A stretch of DNA of 64,000 bases, taken from NCBI GenBank assembly GCA_013397845.1, contig VZTG01005438.1:124001-188000 (forward strand), given 5' to 3'. The notes beneath the pieces are model-generated. The model was not told where the DNA came from and searched no databases. It saw nothing but the letters and a program-made list of their open reading frames with translations. The position numbers and the translations under genes were made by a program. Numbering within the stretch: the first letter of the stretch is position 1; each line of letters begins with the position of its first letter. Source of the DNA: Melanocharis versteri. Lineage: Eukaryota > Chordata > Aves > Passeriformes > Melanocharitidae. Positions 38,592-50,700 of the stretch are shown here, one piece after another.

Positions 38592-39050
38592 AGCTATTAG
38601 GATGGTGAAGGGTCTTTAGGGGAAACCATATGAGGAGTGGCTGAGGTTGCTTAGCCAATTCAGCATGGAGAAGAGGAGACTGAGGCGACACCTCATTGCA
38701 GTTATAATTTCCTCATGAGGGGAAGCAAAGGGACAGGCACCGATCTCTTCTCTGGGGTGACCTATGACAGGTGACAGGACCAGACAGAAGGGCGTTAAGC
38801 TGTGTCTGGCAAGGTTTAGGTCAGAGAGCAGGAAAAGGTTCTTCACCCAGAGGGTGGCTGGGCACTGGAACAGGCTCCCCAGGGAAGTGGCCACATCACC
38901 AAGCCTGACAGACCTCAAGAAGTGTTTGGATAACTTTCTCAGGCACATGGTGTGATTCTTGGGGCGTTCTTGTGCAGGAGCAGGACTTGCACTTCAATGA
39001 TCCTTGTGGGTCCCTTCAAATTCAGGACATCCTGACATCAATGATTCTTT
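38592..39050 (+). mobile_element. CR1 LINE, 5'-truncated, plus strand
   Basis: Starts in the ORF2 segment reading MVKGL (about 38601-38618), continues through the EKRRLRRHL-like block (about 38668-38698) and retains a clear C-terminal ORF2 piece, VAGHWNRLPREVATSPSL, at about 38851-38904. The 3' UTR includes TTCTTGTGCAGGAGCAGG and AATGATCCTTGTGGGTCCC. The very last octamers are decayed (ATCAATGATTCTTT). Same subfamily as the inverted copy at 30925-31364. Confidence 0.92.
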
Positions 39051-42000
39051 CCGCCAAACCATGAAGGATTTTTACTATGCACTTCTCACATTAATCAAAC
39101 TTGACAAAAAGCTATGTGCTGTGTAAAAAACATTCCATTTGAAGCATACTGACCAGAATCAATAACACCAGAATAATGAACACCAAATACACAGAACAAA
39201 TTCAGATTTTTTTCCAACCCTCTTCTGGTCAATGACTTTAAATAGATGAGGAGGCATTCTTGGACCACTGCAGGGATCCTTACAGCTGGGTATTCATGCA
39301 TTCTATCAGCACTCTGCCCACAGAACAACTAATCTTCAGTAATTGTAAATGCATGGAAAGAAGGAAATCCACAGATTACAGGGAAGAGGGCTTCTTAAGG
39401 GATAGAAGAACTATGCAGCAAGAGAAGTCATGTCTGAGCATCCCATACTCTTCTATCAAGAATAGTATTTGCATTAATGAAATATTTTACCATCACCAAA
39501 AGAACTTCAGATTTTTCCCCCTCAGCCTGCCTTTTCCAGCTCCAAGGGCAGGCCAGACTTTCCTGTTACCCCTCTGTGTCTGTCTCTGGCACTGTGCATC
39601 CCAGCTAACACAGAAGGAGCTGCAGCAATTGCTCACTGTGCCAGAAGCCTCTCTGCTTGTCTCTTGATGTAAGGGTAAAATGAACTGTGATTACCATGTG
39701 GGAATTCTTTGGCTCGTGGCTTCAGATAGTGCTTAACCAGAATAAAACTAAGTAGTGCTAGGGGCCAAACAAGGAAAAGAGCAGAAGATTATGTGATATG
39801 TAAATATGTTTTTCTTTCTTTAGAAATCGTTGCATGATGTGGATAGGAAGACCAGTGGGATCCACAAAATCCATTTCTTCTTTAAAAGTAAGGATGAGTT
39901 ACTTTAGTTTATTATAGCACAGCAAACATCAACTGTCTCAAAAAAGGATGGAAATTCTAGGAAAATCTCTTACCATGCAAAGAAGTTAAATGTGTAATAA
40001 GCTGTATGTCATGGGCATAAATGTAACACACCCACTGAAAAGTGAGCTTTATGGAGTGACTCTGCAAACAGAGTCACGATAACCTCATAGATACACACAA
40101 ATGTCAGTTTGTGACATATGGATTTATACATTCTGATTTACACATGAATGGTGTCATTCCTCTACATAATTCCTCTATAGCTGAGGAATGAAAAGTCAAC
40201 TTTTGCAAAATGTGGTATCATGTATATTGAAAAGTTTATCCATAGCTTCGATTAAAAACCTGTTTTCTAGAAAAATCAGAAACTGAGTTGTTACTTTGGA
40301 ACAATTTCCCTCCTCTTTCCCAGCTTCCCCCTGCAAATAAAGTGTCGGAAAAATATTTAAATTCTTAGCAACCAAGAAGGAATAACAATTCCATCACAGT
40401 ACCTCAATAGAAGACACAGCAGTTTTTCAGATGAACTCTGACTAGGATAATCAGAATAAGTGTAACATCCAAAGTAATTTTGCTAATGCAGAAGTCCTTA
40501 ATTAGTATGTCCAATGTGATTGAGATACCATGTCATCAAGATAAAATAAACATATATGTAAATCTACATTCACATATTCCTAGTCTGTTCTAATATATTT
40601 ATATTTTCAGATTTCACTCAGTGCAAATCAGTGGGATACTGGAGAAATTTTCTTGATCTGATGCCCAGTATTAAATTAGATTGAATACTCACTATCTAAA
40701 TTTATTGCAACAGATGACACTGTCAGCTATCCAATTATTTTAGTACTATTTGCCACTATGTAATTTTAAAAAAACCCCTTGTATGCAGGCAAAGCAGTTA
40801 ATAATTCCCTAGCAAATTAATCCTTTTAATGCAATACTCAAAGTCATGAGTATAAAAACAAGCATTCTCTTTCAGATCAGCACGACATTGCAGCAAATAC
40901 CCAAAGTATTCTTTGCCCTATTGAAACCTGCGACTTCTTTTTTATTAACATTCACCTTACTGCATAGGAAATGGATTACATTCCTTCTGTACAATGCTGT
41001 TGGTAATGCTTAACACCAGCTGTTTGAAACACCAGGCAGCACTTCTCTGTTAAAAATATATATTTAAGCTACCTAGTTGCCTGCACAGTAGGGGGAGAAT
41101 CCAGGAGATTCTCAAAAAGCTCATGCTAGCATGGCCAATATCTGTACAACTTGCCATGCTCCTCGTACAGCAGGAAGTGAGTTGGCCAAGGCAGCCTTTT
41201 TATGGTAAATCTTAAAAGCCATGCAGCCTACATAAAAAGCTTTATGAATCTGAGAAGCTAAGAGGGGGAAATGTAGAATATAAAAGCCCCCACAGAAAAA
41301 TTCTTGTTTGAAAAATATTGAGTCAGAGCTGGCAAAGCCTTCTTATGCTACCATAAAAGTAATCAAATGCCTAGCAAGGAAAACAAATGAAAAAAACCTG
41401 ACTGTCCTGTGATTTCTATTAAAACAAATCAATATAGCATATGGACATAAATAAGTCTTTTCCATTTCAGGATGAAAGCAGAGATTTCTCAGGTGCCTTC
41501 TGAATAAGAGAGCAAGCCTCTCCAGTACCAGAAATCATTTAGTTTGAAGATGTCTGCATGTTTAAAGGCATGAACTGTAAATAATTAGGAAAGGTATCTC
41601 TGCAAATAACCAAATTTCATCATCTAAAAAATAGACTCAGTAATATCTAGAACACCTGCAGTTGTGACCTCTGCTGTGGATGCAGGGTGTGATTCTCCTA
41701 CAGGATGTCCAAAATTATACGTCTCAGCTCTAAGATATCATGAAGATGACATCCAAAAGATAGTCATCAAAATACCTTGTACACTGGTGTATTAAAAATA
41801 AACCTCTAAAACTTGTGATTAACTATTTCTTTCAGTCTACAGGAGTTCCAACAGGAATTTGGGGTGGGGAATGTAACTTTATCAGGCATGTCCTATAGTT
41901 GAGTTATATTTGCTAGACCAACTGTAACTGGGAACTACAGACAAAGCTAAGGGCTTGTGATGAAAATTAATATCTGGTGATAAGAATCACAGGCTTTTCC

Positions 42001-43682
42001 TCCTGGGTAATGACCCAATTAGTTTCTTAATCGCTTCCTAACAGTAGTTTTGCTGGAAGGTGTGAATATGCATGCATGCTTACAGATAGCCACTGAGGCA
42101 CATGACTAACACCAGACTGGCTCTAGTCAGCTAGAAATAGGCTGAAAATTAGTGTATTTTGTGCTGTGAAAGTAGGAATATTCATGCTTATGTCCCATGT
42201 CAATGTATTCCCCAGGAATTTAGGAATTTACCTTTAGTTCCTGCATTTAGTAGAGATGGAAATTCACATCATCAATTTTGTTGCATACCACCCTGGTTGT
42301 CTGTACAGAAGCACACATTGAGAAGCATCAGGGAAAATCTGAGCATGCTCCAGTTATTCCATTATTTTCTGTCCCATTTTCTTTCCACCACCTTTACTAC
42401 TGAAGAGTGTGAGCACTATTTACCGTGTCCAAACTCAGTCATGATCTCTTTCACACAAACACCCACACAGCTGGATTGCATACCTCTGCTCTGTGAGAAC
42501 CTGCTTACCCCCCAAACGGCCCTGTCCTGTGCCACCCAAGCACTCTGGGTTCGCATTAGGTCACTGTCATTTCTCTTTTTCAAGCCATTGTCATCACAAG
42601 CACAGGTACTAATTTCGGGTTATCAAATTTCTCAGTGTAACATTAATAACAACCCTAAATCCCTTTGTTTTCTGCAAGTGTTTTGTAACTGTGACGACTG
42701 ATTACAAGGGGTAAATCAACTAACATTTTACCAAAGTCTCTTTCCTTCAGTCAAATGTCAGAATTCCTCAGGAGGAATTTTAGTTTAAAATGTAGTTACC
42801 CATTTTGTTTTAAAGTTTAATTGTTCTCCCAGGGGAAAACTAGAAAGTAAAAGTAAAGCATTAGAAGGATTTAACTTCACCTTAGTGAAATTTCCAATGG
42901 CACTAAATTAGTAGGAGTTGCAAAACTGACAAATAGAAAGGTAGGTACTACTGAAACTAAGCACATCATTCTTTTTTGAATTATATTTGCTTTGGCTAAA
43001 TGTGAGCTATGTCAATATTACATTAATACTTTCCACTGATTTTACTATATTGTTATATTTTATCACAGATAAATATTGTACTATATATTGTAGCACAGCA
43101 CAGAAAGTGCCGATCTATACGTGCTACGTAAAATAATCTTAAATACTTAGGACACAGAAATTTTGAAAGCTGCTGGATTGAAGGCACCTAGGAATGACAC
43201 TTTGGGGCCACTTATGTAAATGTTTCATGCCAGAAACAACATAGATGAAATTCTAAAATGTCAACGGAGATGAAATTTCTGAATGACTCTGTTACTTGGA
43301 TTTTCATCCTGATGGTAATGAACAGACCTAAGACTCACGGCCTCTTTGCCCTTCCCTTTACCATAAATAAGCAGGAGATAGCAGCTGGATGTACATATAT
43401 GTAAGGGGGGTTTAGCATAGAAAGGACAATAGTGATACAGGAAAAAAATGAACATTGTTTTTCATGGATATGTGTATGGCATATTTGCAAAGTCACAGTG
43501 CCCAAACAACAACAACAACTAAATACAAAGAGTAAAAGTAACTGCAGCTACTCTAAATTTAGTCTATTTTGGAATAATAATTCAAAAAATAGTTAAAACT
43601 GAACCAATCTACTGAGGGGAACAGGGTTGTTTTAGGGTTTCTGAGGAGAAGGCCTAGTTCAAAGCAGTATCCAGTGCTGGCC
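39051..43682. other. AT-rich unique stretch
   Basis: No gene recognised. Contains a perfect hairpin at 40056-40077, a conserved-element-like region at about 40900-41330, and a 180-codon frame at 42159-42701 with no recognisable domain. Confidence 0.35.
43506..43520. repeat. Short (CAA)n microsatellite
   Basis: Four to five tandem CAA/ACA triplets. A minor feature. Confidence 0.7.
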
Positions 43683-44609
43683 ATGGCTGTCCAGGCGGGG
43701 TGTCAGCGTGTGGCTCTGATGCCAGAGACATCACACAGAACAAGGCAGGGAGCAGTGTCACCACATGCCCCGTGCTGGCTCAGGCCAGCGGTGAGTGGGG
43801 CAGGCAGGGGGAAGGCTGGGCTCAGCGAGGGCCAAGCCAGAATGTGTTTCTAAGGCTGAGGGGAGGGTGAGGGGCTCCGGGGAGTACCCTGGGCAGGGCA
43901 GGTGTTGCCCTCAGCTGGGTGGAAAGGTGCCCGCAGCTGTCAGCCATGGAGAGGGTCCAAGGGGCTGTGAGGATGTGGTCCCAACCCCACAGCGCTCACC
44001 AACCTTGCCCTTGATACCTCTGAGCTCCCTCATCTCCTCTCCCACGCATTCCCAGGTCCCTGTGTCTCCTGCCCCTACTGTCCCAGCTGCCTTCTCCCTG
44101 CCACCCAGCCCTGCTGAGCCCTTCTCTCCTCCTTCTCCAGGCCATGGCTGGGAGCATCACCCAGATCCTGATGGTGCTGAGCATCCTGCAGTGAGTACTG
44201 GGGGTGGGTGACCAGAAAGAAAACGTCACACAAGAGCCCTTGCATAGCATGAGGAGCAGCAGACCCAGGAGATGGCTTGGTTCCTGGAGGAGAAGAAGGA
44301 AATGGAGCCAGGAGCCACCTAGGCTCAGTCAGGGAAGCGTGCTCCTCTCTGCCTGCCAGCACTGGTGGTTCTGAGCCTCTGCCGAATCCCTCCTCGTGCT
44401 CTTTGGGCTCTGCTGGCTGCCCAGGCAGAGCAGCACTGATTCTGACAGCAGCAGCCAGGGGCTACCTTCCAGTGCTGCTGAGGAGGAGAGGGAGGAGGAA
44501 GAAAATGAACAGCAGGGCACTGTCAGCTGGACAGTGGAATGGATCTGCTGAGGAGACGCTGCTACATCCATGCTGGAGAACGTGCTGTGATTCCTCCTCT
44601 CTCATGTGA
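43683..44609 (+). CDS. Candidate three-exon gene of unknown function (135 codons if spliced)
   Basis: Exons 43683-43790, 44141-44190 and 44360-44609 join into one open frame. Exon 1 starts at an ATG in a GGCCATGG context and ends on a codon boundary at CAGCG|GTGAGT. Intron 1 ends in a long pyrimidine tract and CTTCTCCAG. Exon 2 holds a second strong ATG (44144) followed by MAGSITQILMVLSILH, a hydrophobic leader-like stretch, and ends at CTGCA|GTGAGT. Intron 2 ends in TCTGCCTGCCAG. Exon 3 carries Ser/Gly/Pro-rich sequence, a basic RRRGRRKK cluster and a Cys-rich end before TGA at 44607. Starting at 44144 gives 98 residues, possibly secreted. An alternative frame of exon 3 (about 44425-44550) encodes an acidic Ser/Glu-rich tail. 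AATAAA lies 114 bases past the stop. I recognise no family. High GC lengthens chance frames, so this may be a decayed gene or noncoding RNA. Confidence 0.28.
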
Positions 44610-44722
44610 CAAACTCAACAGAAGTCAGATCCTGCTTCCTGCACAGTCTCTGCACGTGCTCCCAGTTGTGATGTTCCTCCTGCCAGGAGGCACAGGAGGG
44701 ATCTACCTTTTGTAAATATATT

Positions 44723-44728
44723 AATAAA
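44723..44728 (+). other. Polyadenylation signal AATAAA
   Basis: AATAAA sits at the end of a sequence of 3' UTR texture (TGTAAATATATTAATAAATT), with a GT/T-rich stretch directly after (TTTGCTTGGTTTT). Its place 114 bases after the stop of the candidate gene is what makes it noteworthy; the hexamer alone is common in AT-rich DNA. Confidence 0.4.
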
Positions 44729-44745
44729 TTTGCTTGGTTTTAAAA

Positions 44746-45239
44746 AATCGTGCTTCCGTGAGTGCATAGGCAAGACTTTATTGGGAAATGTTACCCCTTG
44801 GCTCCATCTCCCCTCTGTAACAAAGAGATGAAGCCTGTGCTAAAATTTTCATTGGCAGTGGTTACACTGATGCTAAGATATTCAGCACCTCCTCCTTATG
44901 TTCTCTCTTTTCCCCTTTTTTCATGGAAAGTGATATTCCTGGAATGAGGATCTTTGTTGAAGTGAAAGTGAATTTTCACTTTCTTGACCTTTTCCTGCTT
45001 CATCATTATGAGTAACTGTTTAATTTTATATGTGTGCAATATAAATTTAGAACTATTTGCAATTGCAAAATCCAAAAGTTTTGCAATCCTTGGAAATGAT
45101 CAAGAGCCTCTTCTCTCATGCTCAGATTTCCATACAGGTGAGCAGAACCCTACCTTGTCTAGAGGACAGCTATCACTTTTGTATAAAAGAGATGATGATG
45201 CAGCATCTCTACAGAGCACAGGCAAGAAAACCGGTTAAG
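44746..45239. other. Unique DNA between two GC-rich segments
   Basis: AT-rich and unremarkable; only short frames. Confidence 0.4.
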
Positions 45240-45590
45240 AGCTGACACTGCCTCAGGAGAAAGCTGTTTTCTTCAAAGCGGCAGGAATGGTATCTTTACA
45301 GCTGAGGATTTTCAGTGCAGTGCTCCTGCCGAGTGCAGGTAGAATGGCCCAGCCCCCAGAGCTGCGGGGCTGCAGCCAGCTCACCAGACTGCTCTTACTG
45401 CCCCACTGCCCCTCCTGTCACTGCCCTCTAAGCAGCAGCACCACAGGGTCTGGCTGCCATCCCCAGCAGCAGTCACAGCCTCCTGGCTCCATCCCAAGGA
45501 TCCAGTAGTAGGCTGAAGGAGAGAGCATCCCCCGGGCTTGGGCCAGCCTGCTGGCTTCCTGTTGGATTAGGCTGTTAAAGAATAATAAAT
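45240..45590 (+). other. GC-rich segment with a short leader-like open frame
   Basis: A 73-codon frame (45287-45508) opens with MVSLQLRIFSAVLLPSAG, which looks like a weak secretory leader, and a GCAG|GTAGAA donor-like site follows at about 45340. The remainder is Ser/Pro/Cys-rich as expected of GC-rich DNA. An AATAATAAATA stretch follows at about 45580-45590. It could be a second exon cluster linked to the 43.7-44.7 kb candidate, a decayed paralogue, or chance. Confidence 0.2.
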
Positions 45591-47409
45591 AGCAAGGTTA
45601 AAAACAAAAAATTAAACCAGATTTAAATTGTGTGTCCTGTTTTTTGTAGAATCTCTCCAAGCTATAGAGGAAGAAAAAGATGCTTGATAGGCAGTGCAGT
45701 CTTTTCATGTGGAACGTCTAACCACAAATTGTCAATTAGGGTAAGAGACCTTTGCTTTCCTGAAGCCATCCTGAATTGGGTTTGGAGACCTATCTAGTCA
45801 AGCACTATTTTTCTGCCTAGTTTAAGAAGCCAAGGATGATTACTATCCTGCTGCTATTTACCTGACTTTTTTGGGGTTGTACTTCTATGTCAAAGGTTAT
45901 CTCAGCTTATTTCTTCTGCTGACTGCTTTTATTGAGGACTATGTCTCATGACATTAAGTAAAAAGCCATGCAGTAGAAGGAACATCAGCAATTGCACAGA
46001 GTATTAACTTCTAATATGGCATTGAGCAGCTTTTATGAAATACACGCAGCTGATTCCAGAGTGTTAATTATTCTTGTTTCAGATGAAATTAAAGCTAACA
46101 AAGTTACCATGTCATTTTATAGCTGTAACAAGTAGCATGAAAAGATCATTCTTTCCTAAAAGATAAAAAATAAAGTGAACATATGCAGCAAGCAAACAGC
46201 ACTGTTGAAGGAAACCTGTTTAACCAATTTTCTTTAAAAGTCACCTTTCATCTACTCCCACTTAACAGCACTTAGATTTTTTTTAGTCCAGCATGTACGT
46301 GCTATTTTGATTTTCTGTACATTCTCCATTCCTGTTGCCTCAAGTACCTCATTACTAAAGTAACCTCTCTGTAGAAAATCTGCTTTTGTAGGGTTATAAC
46401 ATAGACCCTGTCCTAGTCAAGTATAAAATAGCCTTGCATCTCACAGGATCAGTAGTCATCGAAATACTCCGTGAACATGGAAGAGACCTAATAATTATGC
46501 TACATGGAGCAAGAGGAGAGGGAGAAAGAAAAGAAAACAGAATGGCACCTGAAAAATTTTACAGAAAAATATTTTTTCAAATGACCAAAGTCCAGAAAAT
46601 ATTAATTAGAATTAATATTATATTGCAGAAAAATAATAGACTACTCCACTTAACGATAGCTAAGATTTAGTAATTCCTTTGGTTTGCATTACATGGTACT
46701 AATTTAATTGGAAATGAACATGAATATAGCATGCATAACGTGATTTAAAATATTCTGCTGTAACTAAACATTTTTTAATATGCCTTGTTGAATGCTAATT
46801 TTTGGAAACTATTAATTTGTGATTCCAACAAAAATATATTGAATCCTGAATATACTCTTATTGCGAAATATTTTGTTATTTTCCCCCTTTGAATGATTTC
46901 AGTATTCAAACTAAAAGAAAATATTTTTTCTAAATTGTAAAAATTTTGGGAAAGTTTGTATCCCCAAAAAGATATTTCCTCAGTTTTGGTGTAACTGAAA
47001 TATAGTTCCTTGTTCTGAGTGACCATAGACTATAAAACTATAGCTACAATGACAAAGCTGCATATCATGACAAAGTATAAACAGAGGGAATAATAAACAT
47101 TACTGTTTAATTTTAAAAAACCAAACAACAGAGTACTGCAGAAAGAGCTGTGTGCTGCATCAACTGCAATATGTTACTTTTTCTTCCAGTTCTATTGTGC
47201 TGTCAATAGGTACCATGAGTATTTCAGGAGTTTCATAAATTAAGTGATTGTGGTTTACTGACTGCCTTTTTAAAAGTTCCATTTTGAAAACTGGTCTCTA
47301 CAGCTTTAAAGCAGATGCCTGTTATCTTTAAGCAGGTAACAAGGAAAAAAACATGTCCAGGTCATTTGATTCAGTGAATTTGGGCAGTATTCTTAATGAT
47401 AATATATCG
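45591..47409. other. AT-rich unique DNA, nothing recognised
   Basis: Chance ORFs only. Confidence 0.4.
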
Positions 47410-47705
47410 TAAGATGGAGAGGAACTTTTTAAAAAAGCAGATGGTGATAAGGATGAATGGCTTAAAATTGAAAGAGGGCAGGTTTGGATTATATTTTGGG
47501 AAGGAATTTCTTTAGGGGTGGTGAGGCACTGGCACAGGTTGCACAGGGAAGCTGTGGATGCCCATCCCTGAAAGCGTTCAAGGCCAGGCTGGGTGAAGCT
47601 CTGAACAACCTGTTCTAGTGAAAGGTGTCCCTGTCCATGGCAACAGGGTGGAACTAAATGGTCTTTAAGGTTCCTTCTAACCCAGATAATTCTATGATTC
47701 TATTA
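47410..47705 (+). mobile_element. CR1 LINE, 3' end, plus strand
   Basis: A decayed left part (about 47410-47510) precedes the clear 3' block GGTGAGGCACTGGCACAGG, GGCCAGGCTGGGTGAAGC, GGTGTCCCTGTCCATGGC, and the terminal TTCTATGATTCTATT. No intact coding frame. The 5' edge is uncertain. Confidence 0.92.
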
Positions 47706-50700
47706 TTTATCCAAATGAATTTTAAAAAGCTTTCTCTGATGGGAAGCATTTAATAGTCTTCAAGAACTAATTCTACAATAAAATACTATACAATATACTA
47801 TAAAGTAGTGAGTGAAACAGCAAATCTAACTATGAATGATGAAATCTGGCACCACACGACAAAATCTTTGGGGAAAAAAAAAAGAAAAGAAAATGCCACC
47901 TTTACGAGACCTTTTATGGTATATAGTACACCATGTAGGAAGTTCACATTAATGTTACTGCTATGGATTTATATTTTTAGTAAGTGCTAAAATGCTGCAT
48001 GGAAATTTAAAACATCAATAAGAAATAAAATGGTTTGTGGAGGACATTTACAGCTCACTTTAAGATCTGATCTAAATAATTTTTTTCCATAATGTATTTT
48101 CCTGGAGCAAGTGTTCCAGTCTCTTGCTATTAATTTTTATCCTTACATTCTTTTAGTTTATGGGATTTTTATTGAAAAGCTTGGTTTGACAATCCAAACA
48201 TATAATATTTTATTTATGAATAACTGTAAGGTGGAATGAACAAAATCTTGATGCAACAGTTTCATTTTAAGATATTTTGACTATGTATTATCTAACTACA
48301 GTATATCTTTTGGGGTTGAATTTGCTCATTTAATACAAAGCAGGATCTGCCTTGAAAATTAGGGCAAGGAAGCCATAATAATTTGAAGCTTTGTTTGACT
48401 TTTTTATGATCTGGTGCATCAGATTTTTGGTACTTTAAGACTACCTCAATCTCAACGATTGTACCATAGAAGTGAATTAAGCTTGCAGCCAGGTTTTCTC
48501 CACCAGGAATCATGAATATGTAGAAATGGATTGGAAGTGCTTAACAAAGGAAAGTCCAAGAAGGCCATGAAACATTATCAGCCTCTTTGATATATTAGTT
48601 TAACAACAATTTGGAGGGGAAGGGAGGAAGTCATTTAAGCTATTGTTATCAGGAGGTTATCAGAAATTACTTAATGTAACTTCACAGAGGAGTAAGGACA
48701 GTTCTCATCGTATTTGTTTGGTTTTGGTTTTATTCAGTTCTAGTTTCTAAAAGCTTCAAGATGATAAGCTGTGCTAGAAGGCTCAGATAACATTTCTCTC
48801 AGTTTTTCTTTCTTGCATGCACATTTTAATGTAGCCGAGGTTATAGTAGTAGTAGTAATAACAATAATAATAAATGGTGGAATGAAACTTCTATTAAAAA
48901 ATCCTTTTCCAGGGCTTCAGAATTTGAAAGTATATTCTTTTTGCCTGAATACAGTTCATCTCCTCTCAGAAGAGTTTTTCTTCTTTTTTTTAATTATAGT
49001 GATCAGTTCAACCTTTCTTGCCCTGCATATCTCTTTAAAAAAGAAAACAACCATTTATTTTTATGTCTGTCAGTAATTATAAAATACAAGTGTATGCAAT
49101 TACTATATATTCTGATAAAATTACATGTAATTTCTGTATGCTTTTAGAGTATCTAAAGATTCTCTTCTTGTATCCTTCCATGTTTTGAAGAAAATGCAGT
49201 AAGTGTCTTACATTATCTCCATGAGTACGACAAGAGGTCTACTCTACTGATAAAAGTGAAGTGCTCACCATGTCCCAGGTGAGTGTCTATTTGACTCTCA
49301 AGCAAAGGGCCAAGTCTGCTTCAGAGGCAGCAAACTTTCCACACAGAAACCTTGGGCTTTGGGATGAGTATAAAGTGTCAGTCCTGAGATGGCGACTCAG
49401 AAAGCCCAAACATTCGAGCGTATACAAATCAGAGGTACCACAGAGTATTCAGGAACAGGATAACAAACACAGCACAAACGAAATACATGGTGAGTTCAAA
49501 TCTGACTTGTGCCAAAAAAAGTGTTCTCGCTATTAATTTTGGTCATATCCTCTGTCATCTTTCTGTCTCATGGCTGCATGCAGTTAAGAACAATTTTTTG
49601 CCATTAAGGGTAATGTCATTGGTGTTACAAATCTGTCATGAATCACAGTGGCATTATACTTTCTTCTACAGACCTGAAACCGAAGCTTTAAATTTTACTG
49701 CCAGGGATCAATAGGATATGCAGTGCCATGAGTTTGTACTTAATGGGCTTCCAGTGTCCTTTCTTTTCTCCTGGTGCATGCACTAGGGAATCATTATACT
49801 TCCCAATCCGTTGGCCCAGAATTGCATATGGAAAAGGCATTCCAACTTCAAAAACTCTAGAGACACCTTACAAGAAGTGCACTAGAGAGAAAATCAGTGT
49901 GCACTCTGTGTAGACTGTACAAGAAAATCCAGCAAACATGTGTACAAGCTGTGCACTTACCTGGGTTGCTCTTGTTTTGATGCTCATTAAAAGGGCTGAT
50001 TTTACATTGTCATTGCTGTCTAGTTATTCAAGATTCTACTTCTAAAATTGGCATTACTTCCTTCATGAAATAGTCAGTTGATAAGCTAGGGAAAAATTGT
50101 CACAATTCTTCTCTCTAACCAATTAGAATTTTTTTAATAATTAAAATTTTAATTACAGCAGTCTCAGGTGCTTCAATGTCTTTGCCTCTTTGAGGGGAGG
50201 GGGGAGAGTGAAAGAGAGAGAGATATTTCTAATAGTTAAAAACTAGGAAAGTGGGTTTGAAGAAAAGAAACTTCAAAGTGTACAACCTAGCCCAAAGACC
50301 CTGTTCTGATTTGTAAAATTAAAATTAGCAGAGAACATGTTACATTTACATTTAATACTCTGTGGGGGAAACATTTCCAAGTTTGCTGCTGCAGTGAGAA
50401 AACACCAGTGGCATTCCTATCAGGGCTGAACACTCTGCTCTTTACCCATCCATCTCTCTGGAAATGCTTTCTTTTCGTGAAAGAAAGCTTTAAGACATAT
50501 TTGCAGATACAACCTACACATAATTTTTATGTCTGCAGTTGCCTTTTTTTATAGATTACCAGTCCTCCAGGGCAATCCTTCTACATGATATTGCAGTCAA
50601 ATCCAATGCTGTATCTATAATATCACTGCCTCTTTCACAGATATTCTAGGTTCTCCTGTGCCCCTTCCATTATTGCTCAGCCTTAAAGCTGCTTCAACAC

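Noticed and set aside
38764..38955. 63-codon plus-strand frame
   Set aside because: It is the surviving C-terminal piece of CR1 ORF2, part of the element already annotated.
43795..44211. 138-codon plus-strand frame
   Set aside because: It covers the proposed intron 1 and ignores the splice sites; Pro/Ser-rich content looks like GC-rich noncoding sequence. It remains the main alternative to the three-exon model.
43996..44362. Minus-strand frames of 84 and 95 codons in the GC-rich island
   Set aside because: Antisense shadows in high-GC DNA; no splice or polyadenylation features on that strand.
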